Assembly: GCA_038030265.1 (NCBI GenBank) | Contig: CM075942.1 | Span: 50,186,751 to 50,250,750, forward strand | Origin: Corythucha ciliata | Taxonomy: Eukaryota > Arthropoda > Insecta > Hemiptera > Tingidae | Length of the DNA: 64,000 nt | Direction of reading: 5' to 3' | Shown here: in pieces, positions 33,481 through 43,799 of the stretch | How positions within the stretch are numbered: the first letter of the stretch is position 1 | Layout: every line of letters begins with the position of its first letter | Notes under the pieces: model-generated | Database searches by the model: none | What the model was told of the DNA's origin: nothing | The model's input: the letters and a program-made list of their open reading frames with translations, nothing else | Made by a program: the position numbers and the translations under genes

Positions 33481-34530
33481 GCACATGTAATCTGCATGCA
33501 AACACAGGAAAAATGAAATGCCAAAAATAGCAGGTGAATTTCAAGGTGGCGTACGTCAGCTGTTTTATGGTCTCATGAGTGGCAAAATTGATGAAAACTT
33601 CTCCATTCGATGGCCTTTCGAATGGTGTATTACAAACCGTATTTACGTGAACCATAAGGGCAGCAGGCACGCTAGAAACAAAAAACGTAGGAAAATGGTC
33701 GTATTGGAGCGATAATCACTTGGGATTATGTCCTTGATAATGAAACCGGTACTCCCTACATGTATGTTAAATGATAACAAGTTTTATGTTTTTTAAAAGT
33801 GTTTTTTCGTGGTCAACGTCCGTAACATAATGGGAAAAAAGTAGTCAGTTGGCCTAAAGTGACGAGAACAGAAGAACATGGTCTCTGATACACTTATACT
33901 CGAACGTCAAGCAAGCCCCCAAGCCTTTCGGCGGTCGACTTTCTCCCAACACTGGGCTAATTGATAGCTGACACCGTTGAACCCTCAATTTTTGGGAAAC
34001 AATGAAATGACAATGTTGTGTCTCGGTTACGATGGAAAGAGAAACCACAGCACACAGTTTTCTCTGGATTCACCCTTGAGAGACATCCCACTACATCCAT
34101 ATCATTTCTTCATTGGTACTCGCCAGTTCACCGTTTCGTTTTAGTGCTCAGAGAACGGCACAGGTTCAGCAAAATGGTCGAAAACGTTTTTGAATCGGTG
34201 TTTTCGAGTTTTCCTGCTCCAACAAATAGCCGACAGTGAAAGTTTCTGTACGGGTGTACTGCGCACCCGCATAACCGTCTTGTTTTCTTGATTCGGTGAT
34301 GCCAATGGTACAATATCGAGGCCTCCTCGTCACCGTCGGATTATTTAGCCGTAGTTCATAGTAAAAAAGTGTCACTGATCAACATTTTTGATACATGAAC
34401 TTCCTCATTGTATAAAACCTTTGTTGTAGTTTGTTGTCAAACGACAACAACAAATCACATGGAGTACCGGACTCAATGTTCCTCTGAAACGCCGCCAGAC
34501 ATCGTATGCCTTAGCTACAATCGCCAATAG
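33481..34530. other. No recognisable gene
   Basis: Open frames on both strands (33455-33715, 33854-34375) lack motifs. A short palindrome of TTGTTGTC and GACAACAA lies near 34430-34455. Confidence 0.4.
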
Positions 34531-34659
34531 TATATCAAATTGAACCGACCTCGGATTCGTGTTCTAGGGGTTCTGAAACATGAAAAAAATGTATCATGAC
34601 CCATGTGTGCGACCATCAGGGCGAGACCAATAGTGCATTTTTTAAATGAAATGCACTAA
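34531..34659 (-). repeat. Dispersed repeat F, copy 1
   Basis: On the minus strand: AGTGCATTTCATTT, AAATGCACTATTGGTCTCG, then CAGAACCCCTAGAACACGAA and CGAGGTCGGTTCAATTTGAT. The copies at 47974-48090 and 61155-61285 are on the plus strand. The start is a small palindrome (AGTGCATTT and AAATGCACT). Non-coding. Confidence 0.85.
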
Positions 34660-34849
34660 AAAGTTTTAAATGGGTTGCATAGACTCTAGACTGGTCCCAC
34701 AGGCATTTTCCTCCATGTATCCTCACTAGCTTACTTCACCATAAATCCGCAAGGTGGCAGACTCTTTAATGGGATACCCCAATAGTTACTAAGCCACGTC
34801 GGTCTTGGTACGTCTATGGCTATAATTTGTGGTTTCACCTATTCGAAAC

Positions 34850-35200
34850 CATTGGCGCTCACAAAACCCAATATCGCGCGTTTTACTTCCGCAAAAAAAA
34901 AAAAAAAACTAATTTCCTTGGATTAACTCCTAAAAAGCCAATTTTTGGTTGACCAATTCGAAAGTCTAATTTCACGGAGTACTGAATGCTCAAAAAGCCG
35001 TTTGATGGGGTTTGGTTCTTTAAAATATAGCAATTTCGCTGATTCGGACCGTTTGAAGTCCAAATTTCGTGAATTTGACACTCACAAAATCTAATTTCGC
35101 AGTTTTGACTAGGAATTTCCAAATTCAAGAACCAATTTCGCCTTTGGCTCCTCAGTAAAATAATTCAGCCGGTTTGACTCTTTTCCTGTTTTTTTGGCTA
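34850..35200 (+). repeat. Family A decayed tandem array
   Basis: About ten units with GATTCGGACC, GTCCAAATTTCGTGAATTTG and similar words at 30-36 base spacing. An A-run of 16 lies near 34892-34907. Confidence 0.65.
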
Positions 35201-36294
35201 AATTGCCCCCAAAATCAAGTGTTTGGTACTAAATTCCTCGCAAACTGTTTGTCGATAAAGCCTGAAATCCCCCCTCACCATCACACCATTACCACCAGTT
35301 CATTAAGTTCTGCTATGTATTCGCCAATCCCGACACGCAGACTTACAGACCAGAGAGACTACTTATCGAACCCTCCTCGAACGCTTCCTCAATCAGAAAT
35401 ACCCTGTACCTGATGGCGTTCTCGATCCGAGGCTTTTTGCGGGCTTTTTTCGCTCATTTTGATACTTTCAAAGGACCAGCCGGGAAACTTCGAAACTGAA
35501 GGCGTTGATCACAAAGGGCTCCCTCCAGGATCGCGTATTCACTTCCGGTTCTGGCTGTGCCAGGACGGCAGCCTATGCACTTATGCAGGCATTGCTATAG
35601 CTCCGTCTACAAAACACTTCGTGCCTCTATCTACAACAGGCATTTTCGATCATCCATGCTGTTCAGAATTTATCAAAGTTGTACGAAACGCGATAATGAA
35701 CAATTCGTTTCATATTACTACCAACAATAGTGTTGGGGAGGGGGGGGGGGCGCTTCATCGATCTATGACGGCCGTGCTTTCCAAAAAGAAAAAAGAGGCT
35801 CTTTCCATTCCTATTACATATAACATTTGTCCAAGGCGAGAGGTGCGGCCATCGTGTCCGTTAGCATGCACATGGAAAACAGTACACAGGACGAGATTGT
35901 TGTCGACTAATAAATAGTCGAGATATCCCCGAAGTCAATTTAGGCGCTAACGGGAAGGTTGAATTGAACGAGGAGAGGAAAAAGAAGAAGTAAAAAGAAA
36001 TCAATTTCATGGATGCGCCTCCGCTAATAGACTTTTATCGTTTTCATTTAATTGGTACGTGTACGGCTGTACACAGAAGAATATCCCCGCGTCCTGTTAT
36101 TTGAGGATAAAAAAAGAAACAGTTTTTTATGTTTTTCATGGTTTATTACCCCAAAATTATTATTTTCATGTTTACTGTCAGGAAGTGATTAAAAGCCGAT
36201 AATTTTTTTTCTCAAGTAAACGCCCTAATGCACGAAGAAATGCAGCTCTCGTTGTCACCTTTATTAAATTTGGCAATACAATTTTCACCCTCTC

Positions 36295-36295
<1 letters not shown>
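35201..36295. other. No recognised gene; one longer unassigned open frame
   Basis: A plus-strand open frame of 152 codons (35459-35917) is the longest unassigned one in this part. Its first ~95 residues have mixed composition (PGSRIHFRFWLCQDG, HPCCSEFIKVVRNAIMN); the rest passes through a G-run of 11 at 35740-35750. It has no homologue I recognise, no splice context and could be chance. Confidence 0.35.
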
Positions 36296-36328
<33 letters not shown>

Positions 36329-36438
36329 CTCCATACGGACTTTACTGTCGTAATCCCTTACCGAACTATAAAAAGAAGAGGTCAAAACCGGTTGAGCACG
36401 CGCCCTCGGCGTTGGATACAATAAAAAAAGTTGAGTAA

Positions 36439-36478
<40 letters not shown>
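36296..36478. repeat. Facing homopolymers T33 and A38
   Basis: Thirty-three T (36296-36328) and 38 A (36441-36478) face each other across 112 bp, so the region could fold as a long A-T hairpin. Two oppositely oriented poly(A) retroinsertions or a foldback could explain it. Confidence 0.9.
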
Positions 36479-36479
<1 letters not shown>

Positions 36480-39400
36480 AAGTAATATACAGAGGGTTGA
36501 AATGTTGGGCAACTACTTTTCTCCAACCCCCTCCCACCGCGAACAGCTTTAACGTCACCGAAGGGTAAAGCCAACAAGAAAAAGTAATAACTCCTTAAAT
36601 ACAGATTTTGTTCATCTTGTGAAAAGGTGATTCCAATAATTTGTCCTTATTTTTACTCCAGTTCATTAGCCGGAAATGTCAACTGTTCATATTTTAAAGG
36701 TTTTCAACCTGTTGACGAGTGCAAATTAGCTGTTTACCTATTTTTCGATAAGACACGCGCTTTAATTCGATTGATTGGTAGCTTTTAGAGAGAGAAAAAA
36801 ACTAAATTAATTAAAAGGTAAACTAGTCGAATAGTGAAAGATTCGTGATGCAAGCGTGAAAACAATAAACTCACCAAAAAAATGCACGTCGTTCGTCGTG
36901 ATTAAAACTTTGTTTCCTATCAAAAATGCAGGATATGAGAGACGATGGCCAAACTAAAAAAGGACACGTTTTATTCCTCATGAAGGTGTACAGCAGGTGA
37001 CAAACTAAAAAAAAAAAAATAAAAAAAAAAATAAAAAACCCTAAATGGCCTCGCTTTATTCATACATTTTTATTTAATTTAATATTTGATTTTTTCATCA
37101 GCGAAAGCAATTAAAGTCTGCAAGTGCAAACAAATTGTTACATGAAGTTTGTTGAAGCGAATCTTGATGGTGTGACGTATGTTGAAAGGGAGGGGGGTCG
37201 TGACATATTTTTCTTCGGGTTGATTTTGATTTGCCCAGAGATCGTCGTTATAGGGCGTCAGGATGTATAGCACAAAAGCACGCGTACTCCACATTTAAAG
37301 AAGAAAAAAAACTTGAAGTTACTCTAGAAAGGAGACTGGTTTGTTTAGCTTGTGCCGTTAACGATAAATTACTTACCTGACTTCTTTCTCCTCGTTCTCG
37401 TTCTTTTTTTTCATCTTGTGGTTCTGGTAAAAAGCGATCCTTATTCATTAATTTTTTTTTGTTTTAACGTCCTCCAATTTTTCGGGAGGACAGAGAGAAA
37501 AAAACACAAAGACAAAAAATTGGGTTAAACTTTCTAGCCGTAACGACATTAAATTTTCGGGGAAGGCGCATAAATTATCTGTTATTGGCAACTCCAAATG
37601 TCTTCAGAAATTAGACCAATTAGACCTTGATAAATTATACTTCGCGAGGTGACAGCTTCCATGACGCCTCGAAGTCCCTTCGGATGGCGATCAAGGCTGG
37701 CTCCGTGGTCTATAGAGTCCTCGACTAGACTGTGCCTGTTGTACTGGGTTAGTCTTTTCTTGCTGGAATTAGTTTTGTGTGGCCTAAAATCCGTCCATGT
37801 GTGCGCTGACGCCGACTATATGTATAGCCACTCACAACGTACAAGTCAAGACAAGCTGAACAAACCGAAAACGGACACACAGCGTCAATTTTTGAGCGTT
37901 CAGGATCAGCAAGCCCCCCTATCACCATAGCCACCTCCCCATTTCAGATCAGGTGGCCCATGCGGTCATACCGGGCCTTGTTCGGTTCTTTCCACGGGAA
38001 ATTGTTCACTTATTGTGACCGAATCTTCGAAGCAAAATCATCGTTTCACGAATTCTATTTTAGCAAAGATACTATATTTTTTGGGTTTCAGGACAAAATT
38101 CATCTCCAGCCACTCTAAAATACATATTTAGGGCTGTTTCAGAGGTTCAAGCTCAAAAATTCGTTTACAAAAAAATTCTTGATTGATTTCAATGTTCAAT
38201 GTGAGCAATAGCCTTGTGGGAGAGCCCTCTTCAAGAAACACCAGTGCTTGAAAAATGTGCAAGTTCCCCATTGGTGGCTGTTTTTGTAAATGAAAGTGGC
38301 CGCCTGTTTGATATATACCTCAAGTAAGTTTCAATAAAGTGTCACGGCCATAAAGCCACTTTTACCCTTCATTTATCGAGTCGAATTCATTTTTTTCTGG
38401 ACTTATACTCGCGGTTCATAGCCAAACCAATCAGATGATAGATGCCAATTTGCAGTTTTCTGATTGAACAGTCTGTCCGGGTATTAACGTTATCAGCCGG
38501 GAATTTCGCAGTTGGGGGGGGGGGGGTGGATGGCTGTGTCTCTATGCTATAGTGGTCACTTTTGCTGTGAAAAATCTTTTTCTCCAGCGATATTTCAAGT
38601 TCATTTGATTTTTAAGGGCAAAATGATCTCTAGGAGGCCGTCAAGCCATCCTTTCTTTTAAAAACGGTCCTGAGTAAACAACGGCAACCACACACCTCTT
38701 CCTTGTTTGTTAAATTTCGAGGGGAAAAAAACACCACCGTAATAAGTTCTCACTTTCATTTGTACGCCTCGTGTATGGCTGGCGGGCGCGCAATGATAAC
38801 AAAGAAAAAAATTGCGCAATAAATCGAAAAAGATCAGCGCTTTGACAAATTAATGATTGGCCTTTATCCACCTTCGAGGGATCCTTTTGAAAATTTACTA
38901 TCTCGAGCCTTGTCAAAACCTTTCCATTAATCTACTTGTTTGATAAAGCGGTCATTAATCTCTTTGCCTGCAGAAAACTGAAGAAGGAAAAACAGTATTC
39001 TGAGAGGAGGGAGGGTTGCATCTTTTTCGCGATAAAGCCAGCCGATAGGAATTTGTTTGAGATGATGTACGACGATTCGAGGACCCAGTCTTAGGGGAAA
39101 ACAAGGAGTTTTGGCATACGTGGAATGGATTGTTTACTTATGAAGAGAGCGGAATCTTTAATGGTGAGGGGGGGGGGGACTTTTTTTTTCGTGGCCACAA
39201 CCGTCAATTTGGCTGTCGTCTCAAGTAGGACAGATCGAGAGAATCGTTTCGTGTTTATTTGTATGAAAATGTAACAGCGTAATTGCACAACTAGATCCAT
39301 TCTGTAGACATTAGACAACAAAAAAACGAATAAATTTCAAGTCGCGTCAACGAATCTTCTTTCAAATAAGAAGTTTGATTTGTTAATTACATCAAATTTG

Positions 39401-40271
39401 CATCAAATTGTAGTCATTAGCACACGTTTATTTGATATCGTTTGCCAGGGGGGAAAATTTAATGCAGCACTGACGCAAATGATTCCTTGAAGCGATTCAA
39501 CCAAACTGGATATTCTCGTTCCATAATGAATCCGTTTCGCCCCTCGAACTTCCGTCTGAGAGATACATCTAACGTTTTGATTCATCAGCGAAATCACAAA
39601 AAGCCCTAGACATGTGGGCCTTCGGGCCCTTCACGACCCAGTGGAAGCTATTATTATTTTATCGGGATGGTTTTCGGTGCGGCCAACCTTTCATTTTTGA
39701 GCTTTCGCACTCCAAGTATTTTGACGGTCCCACAATCCGCGCATATTTATGATCTTCATATATATTTATATACGCTGCCACTTTTTGAACATCTCCTAAC
39801 CAAGAAGACTTGAGAGGAAAACGAATTGGTCAATTATTTCTTATTGCATAACTTCCTTAACAATTTTATTTGACATTTACATTTCATCCAAGTTTTTTTT
39901 TTTTTTTTTTTTTGGTCTGTAATATTTGATCCTGAGGCCCGTGCTTATTTTGCAGCGGCTGAACAATCATTGTAAAATTATTTCGCCCTCCAACACAATA
40001 TCTCACTACAAGGGAATAATAATAAAAAAAGAAATAGCGAAGCTTCGCGCTCTCGTTTAGACACGCACAGTGAAGTGCGAATTAGCATAGCAGAGCACGC
40101 CAGAGATATCCCGAGGGCGTTACCTTACGGATTAGTCTACACTACAATGATTGAAAATTCCAGTTTAATTTAAAGTTATATGATAAATAAGTTTGCGAGT
40201 ACTGCGCACGGCAGGTGAAAATACCAAAATGTTGGTTTTGTTTTTATGAATAATTTGAATAATCGAGAACT
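36479..40271. other. Long stretch without recognisable genes
   Basis: A-rich runs at 37007-37037, G-runs of 13 at 38514-38526 and 11 at 39168-39178, T-run at 39894-39914. A CAAGTTCCCCATTGG word at ~38269 recurs near 61450 (minus) and, with one change, 62092. Open frames have no motif. Confidence 0.45.
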
Positions 40272-40272
40272 G

Positions 40273-40404
40273 GGGCCCTATTCAGAAACGTCGGGAAAAA
40301 TGCGGCAAGTGTGATTTCTATGGCGGGATAATGTTATTTCTTATTCGGAGTACTTGGATTCCGCTTATACGGCTTTTTTTTACCGGCTGTTCAGAATAAG
40401 GCCC
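40273..40404. mobile_element. 132-bp MITE, TIR GGGCCCTATTCAGAA
   Basis: The left end GGGCCCTATTCAGAAACGTC and the complement of the right end GGGCCTTATTCTGAACAGCC are imperfect inverted repeats. The centre is AT-rich. The target duplication is uncertain. The termini resemble those of the MITE at 6137-6275. Confidence 0.7.
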
Positions 40405-40689
40405 TGCATGGACGGCTTGGTCGCAAAGTGAGACAAACCAGTGATAAGTTTTATCAGGGAGCCAAACCCTCGAATTTTGATACAAAACAGCGAAATTGTT
40501 TCTTTTACCAGCAAAACCCGAGAAATTGGTGTCATTCTTGTCCCAATAATCCAAATTGTATTTTATAAACCTAAACTTGCGATATCATGGATTTCAACGA
40601 TTTTTTATCTATTAATTTATTGGGCAACCATGAATGATTGTTGCCATCTCATGACTTTCAAATTTCTGGTTCATTCAATTTCATTTAAG

Positions 40690-40900
40690 CCAAGCATTTT
40701 AGCTGCAAATTAGTGGTTTGTCAACTTTAGCAGCTATTTAGCAATTTTTCTAAATTGCCAGAATATATTTATTTGCAACCAGGAACCGAATGAGCACTTT
40801 TTCTCAATTTCAGAATTCAGACATGAGCCATTGTACACCCGAATAAGCGGTTTTTCTCAATTTTGGCTAAGATTGAGAAATTAATTATTTGGAATTAATG
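40690..40900 (-). repeat. Family B array remnant, inverted
   Basis: TTTTCTCAATTT, GAATAAGCGG, TTTTGGC and similar words at ~30-base spacing are the complement of the family B unit; about five to six units. Confidence 0.6.
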
Positions 40901-41334
40901 TAAGTCGCAACTCATGATTTAGTAGCAGCTAGCTAGAGCCAATGGCTATAAAATTCGCAATAAACAATAATTTTTCCATCGAGGGAAGTTGTGAAGGCTG
41001 ACGCCATCCTTCGTTCCCAAGTGGCACCCAAAAACACATCAATCCTATCTGATTCCGTCAACCGAAACGTTCGTTTGAGATACAGGTCACATTAAGACTT
41101 GATTTTCATCCTTTTGCAACACAATTCGAGCAAATGAAAACTAATTAAAAAAAAAAAAACACTATCTGGAGCAATCAACCACGTTACTATTCACAATTTG
41201 TATGGGAAACCTATGACACCGAAACCTTCAATCTATCCGGGACTCTTTCACATAAATCCGCCTGAGCGTGCTCCGGTCCACCTGCTCGCCCTCAATCTTT
41301 TCGAGGTTTTTCGCCTTTATCACTGACTACTTTA
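40901..41334. other. No recognisable feature downstream of the MINDY-3 copy
   Basis: A short open continuation after the MINDY-3 match (to ~41215, minus) has no MINDY C-terminal motif. No poly(A) tail is seen on the minus strand here; the only A-run (41148-41159) is on the plus strand. Confidence 0.4.
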
Positions 41335-42590
41335 TCATGGCTCCTGCTTTGGTGAACATGTCGGGCACTGTTACGGTCTCTTCTTCGAAAAATTCGTCCA
41401 TGAAAACGGACAAAACAATTATTCCAAGATTTTCCGAGTCCAACTTTTTCGTTTTATACCTTCCTGAACAATTTCGGTTTCGTGTCTGTCTGTCTGTCCG
41501 CAAATCCTTGTAACAAGCATATCTTCCATAGTTTTTATCCGAATTTGATGAAATTTTCAGGGAATATATGTGTTGGCTAGTAGAGGGTCCCCTATCAATT
41601 TCGTCAAAATCGTACAAGGGGGAGGGGGTGAAAAGCGAGGAAGCACTGTGCTATAATCATTAGCAGACGTTTTTTCTCATTATGTTTACATACTCCGGAT
41701 CGGACACCAGGTCAAGAGCACACAGGATGTCTTCGAGCAATGCGGCCGAAATGAAGTTATTACCTTCGGGGTCGAAGGTTTTGAAAACACGTCGCGCTTG
41801 TTCGCTAGGAGTTTCAGCTCCGACCAAATTTTCAAACGAAAATAAAACCGTCAGATGAGTTTCACTGCCCAACACCCATAAGGTTGATCAAACTAAGAAC
41901 GGTTTGAAAGGTTTGGTAGGGTCTGCCAATTCGTAGTGAAGAGCTTCGATGCCCTTGGTGCACAGGACTGAGTACAAGAAGAGTAAAACTCCGAAAGTTT
42001 CACTAAGTGACTCAATTCTTTCTTAGTAGAACGCTTTAACTTCTTCCGTACTTTCAAAACGTAGTGCTCTTAGTTGAGAATGAAAGTAGGAATGGTCGCA
42101 AGGACGGCTCTTCGCTGATAAATTATCTTGGTTTTTGCTATTATTCCAAGGCTCCACGTCCTTCTCACCCCGGGAAGCGGTCCCCTCGGACAATTCACCC
42201 GAGCTGGGGCTTTTCGGCGGCTGGGACAAGGACCGAGTTGAACCGTACCCCGAGGTTGAGTCAAGCATGAGAACCAAAATGTACTTATTGCCGGCGTAGG
42301 CTTGTCTGAGGATTTCGAATCAATAATTTGGTGACGACGTCGTTTCCAACCTCGTTCCATTTTCCACAGGAGACTTAGACGACTCGTTTATAAAGGATTT
42401 CAAGATGAAAGCCTGAACTGGAGCTATCACGGCGCAGGGACCTCCTTCCCGTTGAATTAAAGCAGTTGGTTCGTCCGAATCCTCGATTCCACCTCTGAAA
42501 AACATCCTTCTTGACCTGATCGCCCCACATCATCTTGATGACTTGCTCCAAATCGGCCGAAGGCACTGGGCTCGCCGCCGATTCAGCCAT
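41335..42590 (-). pseudogene. MINDY3: MINDY-3 (FAM188A) deubiquitinase retrocopy, broken
   Basis: Minus-strand frames match the K48-ubiquitin hydrolase MINDY-3 in order. The start is MAESAASPVPSADLEQVIKM and MWGDQVKKDVFQRW (ATG at 42588-42590). After a frameshift comes QREGGPCAVIAPVQAFILKS with the catalytic Cys of GGPC. Then, with more shifts, ILRQAYAGNKYILVLMLD, SYFHSQLRALRFESTEEV, a stop, FGVLLFLYSVLCTKGIEAL and SLINL. SLINL is joined directly to VLGSETHLTV: the ~65 residues usually between them, including the part expected to carry the catalytic His, are missing. Next come ARRVFKTFDPEGNNFISAAL and DILCALDLVSDPEYVNIMRK (EF-hand-like region). After a ~220-bp insertion, KLDSENLGIIVLSVFMDEFF ends the match near 41350. 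No introns are seen, so I infer a processed copy. The C-terminal ~70 residues are not found. It cannot give an active enzyme. Confidence 0.85.
41450..41668. mobile_element. ~220-bp insertion inside the MINDY-3 copy
   Basis: The MINDY-3 reading breaks after MRK and resumes at KLDSEN. The DNA between is not MINDY-like and contains (GACA)n-type sequence (CTGTCTGTCTGTCC on the plus strand near 41488-41501) and a G-rich patch near 41620. AAAACG on both sides (minus-strand reading) is a possible 6-bp target duplication. GT..AG boundaries that would restore the frame were not found, so an intron is less likely. Confidence 0.6.
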
Positions 42591-42781
42591 ACCCGCCTTC
42601 TTCCGATTTTTCGACCGCTTATAGCCCCATTGATATTGAGGTTCACTCCGAGAAAACTAAGGGGGGGGGGCAAAACCGTTAGTTTCACAGGTCCTCTAAT
42701 TTAATTTCAGCCTCCGGTAAAAAGCCTTATTAGAACATTTTTTCTCTCGGACTCAGATAATTAATCGAGTGAATCACAATA
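42591..42781 (-). other. Junction between copia fragment and MINDY-3 copy
   Basis: About 190 bp separate the copia pre-integrase segment from the MINDY-3 start codon on the same strand. The part next to the ATG could be a MINDY-3 5' untranslated region. A run of 10 G lies at 42661-42670. No poly(A), LTR end or target duplication is visible. Confidence 0.4.
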
Positions 42782-43500
42782 TCAGCCAGTGGCGGTCCGA
42801 ATGGAATATTTCCAGTATAGGTCAACTTTTTTGGGGGATTTGTTTGACGGAAAAGGTAATTTTGTGAATTTTCCTTTGATGCAAACTTCACAATCGCCGA
42901 GTTTTTCTTTTGAGTTAAAGTCTAATCCCATAATGATGTCGTTTTTTAAAGTGTTTCGAGGTGCAGTTTCATTTATATGACCGAGTTTTCGATGTATCAG
43001 ATGGACATTTGTCGTTGTTAAGAGGCAGAAGTCAGTTTGCGGCGTATTCACGTAGTTCAAACCGTTTTCAGATTTCTTTGCTTGAAGGACCTTGTGTCTA
43101 CGTGGGCTGAGTGTTTTTGGAATATGACGTCGAAACCATGTTCCGTTATTTTACTGACGGAGATTTTTGTTGTCAAATTCGGGACGTACAGAGTATTGGT
43201 TAAGTTGATTTCGTGTTCAGAATTTTCATGGAGAATGACGAGGCCTTCACCTCGTCAGGATGGGGGCAGTATGTTTCTTCGAAGGAAGTTTAAGGTTTTC
43301 TCCAGATTTTGGATGGAGTGTTGAGAATTTTGACTTGTCCGAGCATAGATTAGAAGTGCAGCAGCTGTCGAAGCACCCAGACTGGGAATGATTTTCTGAG
43401 GGGTTGGAAGAAAAACTTATGTGTGTAGCAAAGAACGTCGAGTTCGTTGCCTGTGTTATGGGTTTAAAAACAAGAATCATGTGTTTTTTAATAATAATAA
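42782..43500 (-). pseudogene. Ty1/copia protease and pre-integrase fragment
   Basis: The minus strand encodes, from 43480 down, CFDSCCTSNLCSDKSKFS, matching the copia aspartic protease start (usually DSGATSHLC..K..F, with the catalytic D retained but the following G changed to C). Frame breaks at homopolymers follow, with pieces like NTLYVPN and ISVSKITEHGFDVIF in other frames. Then comes LIHRKLGHINETAPRNTL..GLDF..CEVCIKGKFTKLPF, which is the GAG-pre-integrase HHCC zinc-binding domain. The integrase core is absent. In copia the protease cleaves Gag-Pol and the HHCC domain helps integrase bind DNA. The fragment is upstream of, and on the same strand as, the MINDY-3 retrocopy. Confidence 0.82.
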
Positions 43501-43508
43501 ATGGTATA

Positions 43509-43669
43509 GGTCGCGGTCAGGGGTGTCAGGTTGGTTGGTAGGCAAACAAAGTTCACTAGTTTAATTGGTTCTATCATCACTGTTCAGTTGTTGTCGTCAT
43601 GGTGACATGGTGAAGGGGGGTCGTTTGCCCTCCAACCAGTGTAACATCCTCAGCAACCTGACCGCGACC
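43509..43669. mobile_element. 161-bp foldback, arms GGTCGCGGTCAGG
   Basis: GGTCGCGGTCAGG at the left faces CCTGACCGCGACC at the right. A second pair, TTGGTTGGTAGGCAAAC and GTTTGCCCTCCAACCAG, sits inside. It lies exactly between the minus-strand copia fragment and the plus-strand gypsy region, so an alternative reading is part of the gypsy LTR. Confidence 0.75.
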
Positions 43670-43799
43670 GATTGTTTTTTCTGTTGCTAATCTCTGTACA
43701 TTCTCGAGCCTTTGGCATATTTAACACTGGCGATGAGCAAAAAGAGTAAGCAAATACGTAGTCGGGAACTTCAATACTTTTCTCCCGACAATGGCGGTC

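Noticed and set aside
36212..36577. 121-codon minus-strand open frame
   Set aside because: It is made largely of poly-Phe and poly-Lys from the T and A runs.
41335..42590. Active MINDY-3 gene with introns
   Set aside because: Frameshifts, a stop, loss of ~65 residues fused at SLINL/VLGSETH and no plausible GT-AG boundaries to repair them.
43720..43745. Gypsy primer-binding site TGGCGATGAGC
   Set aside because: It is plausible, but without a defined LTR end or a matching tRNA 3' end it cannot be called as a feature.
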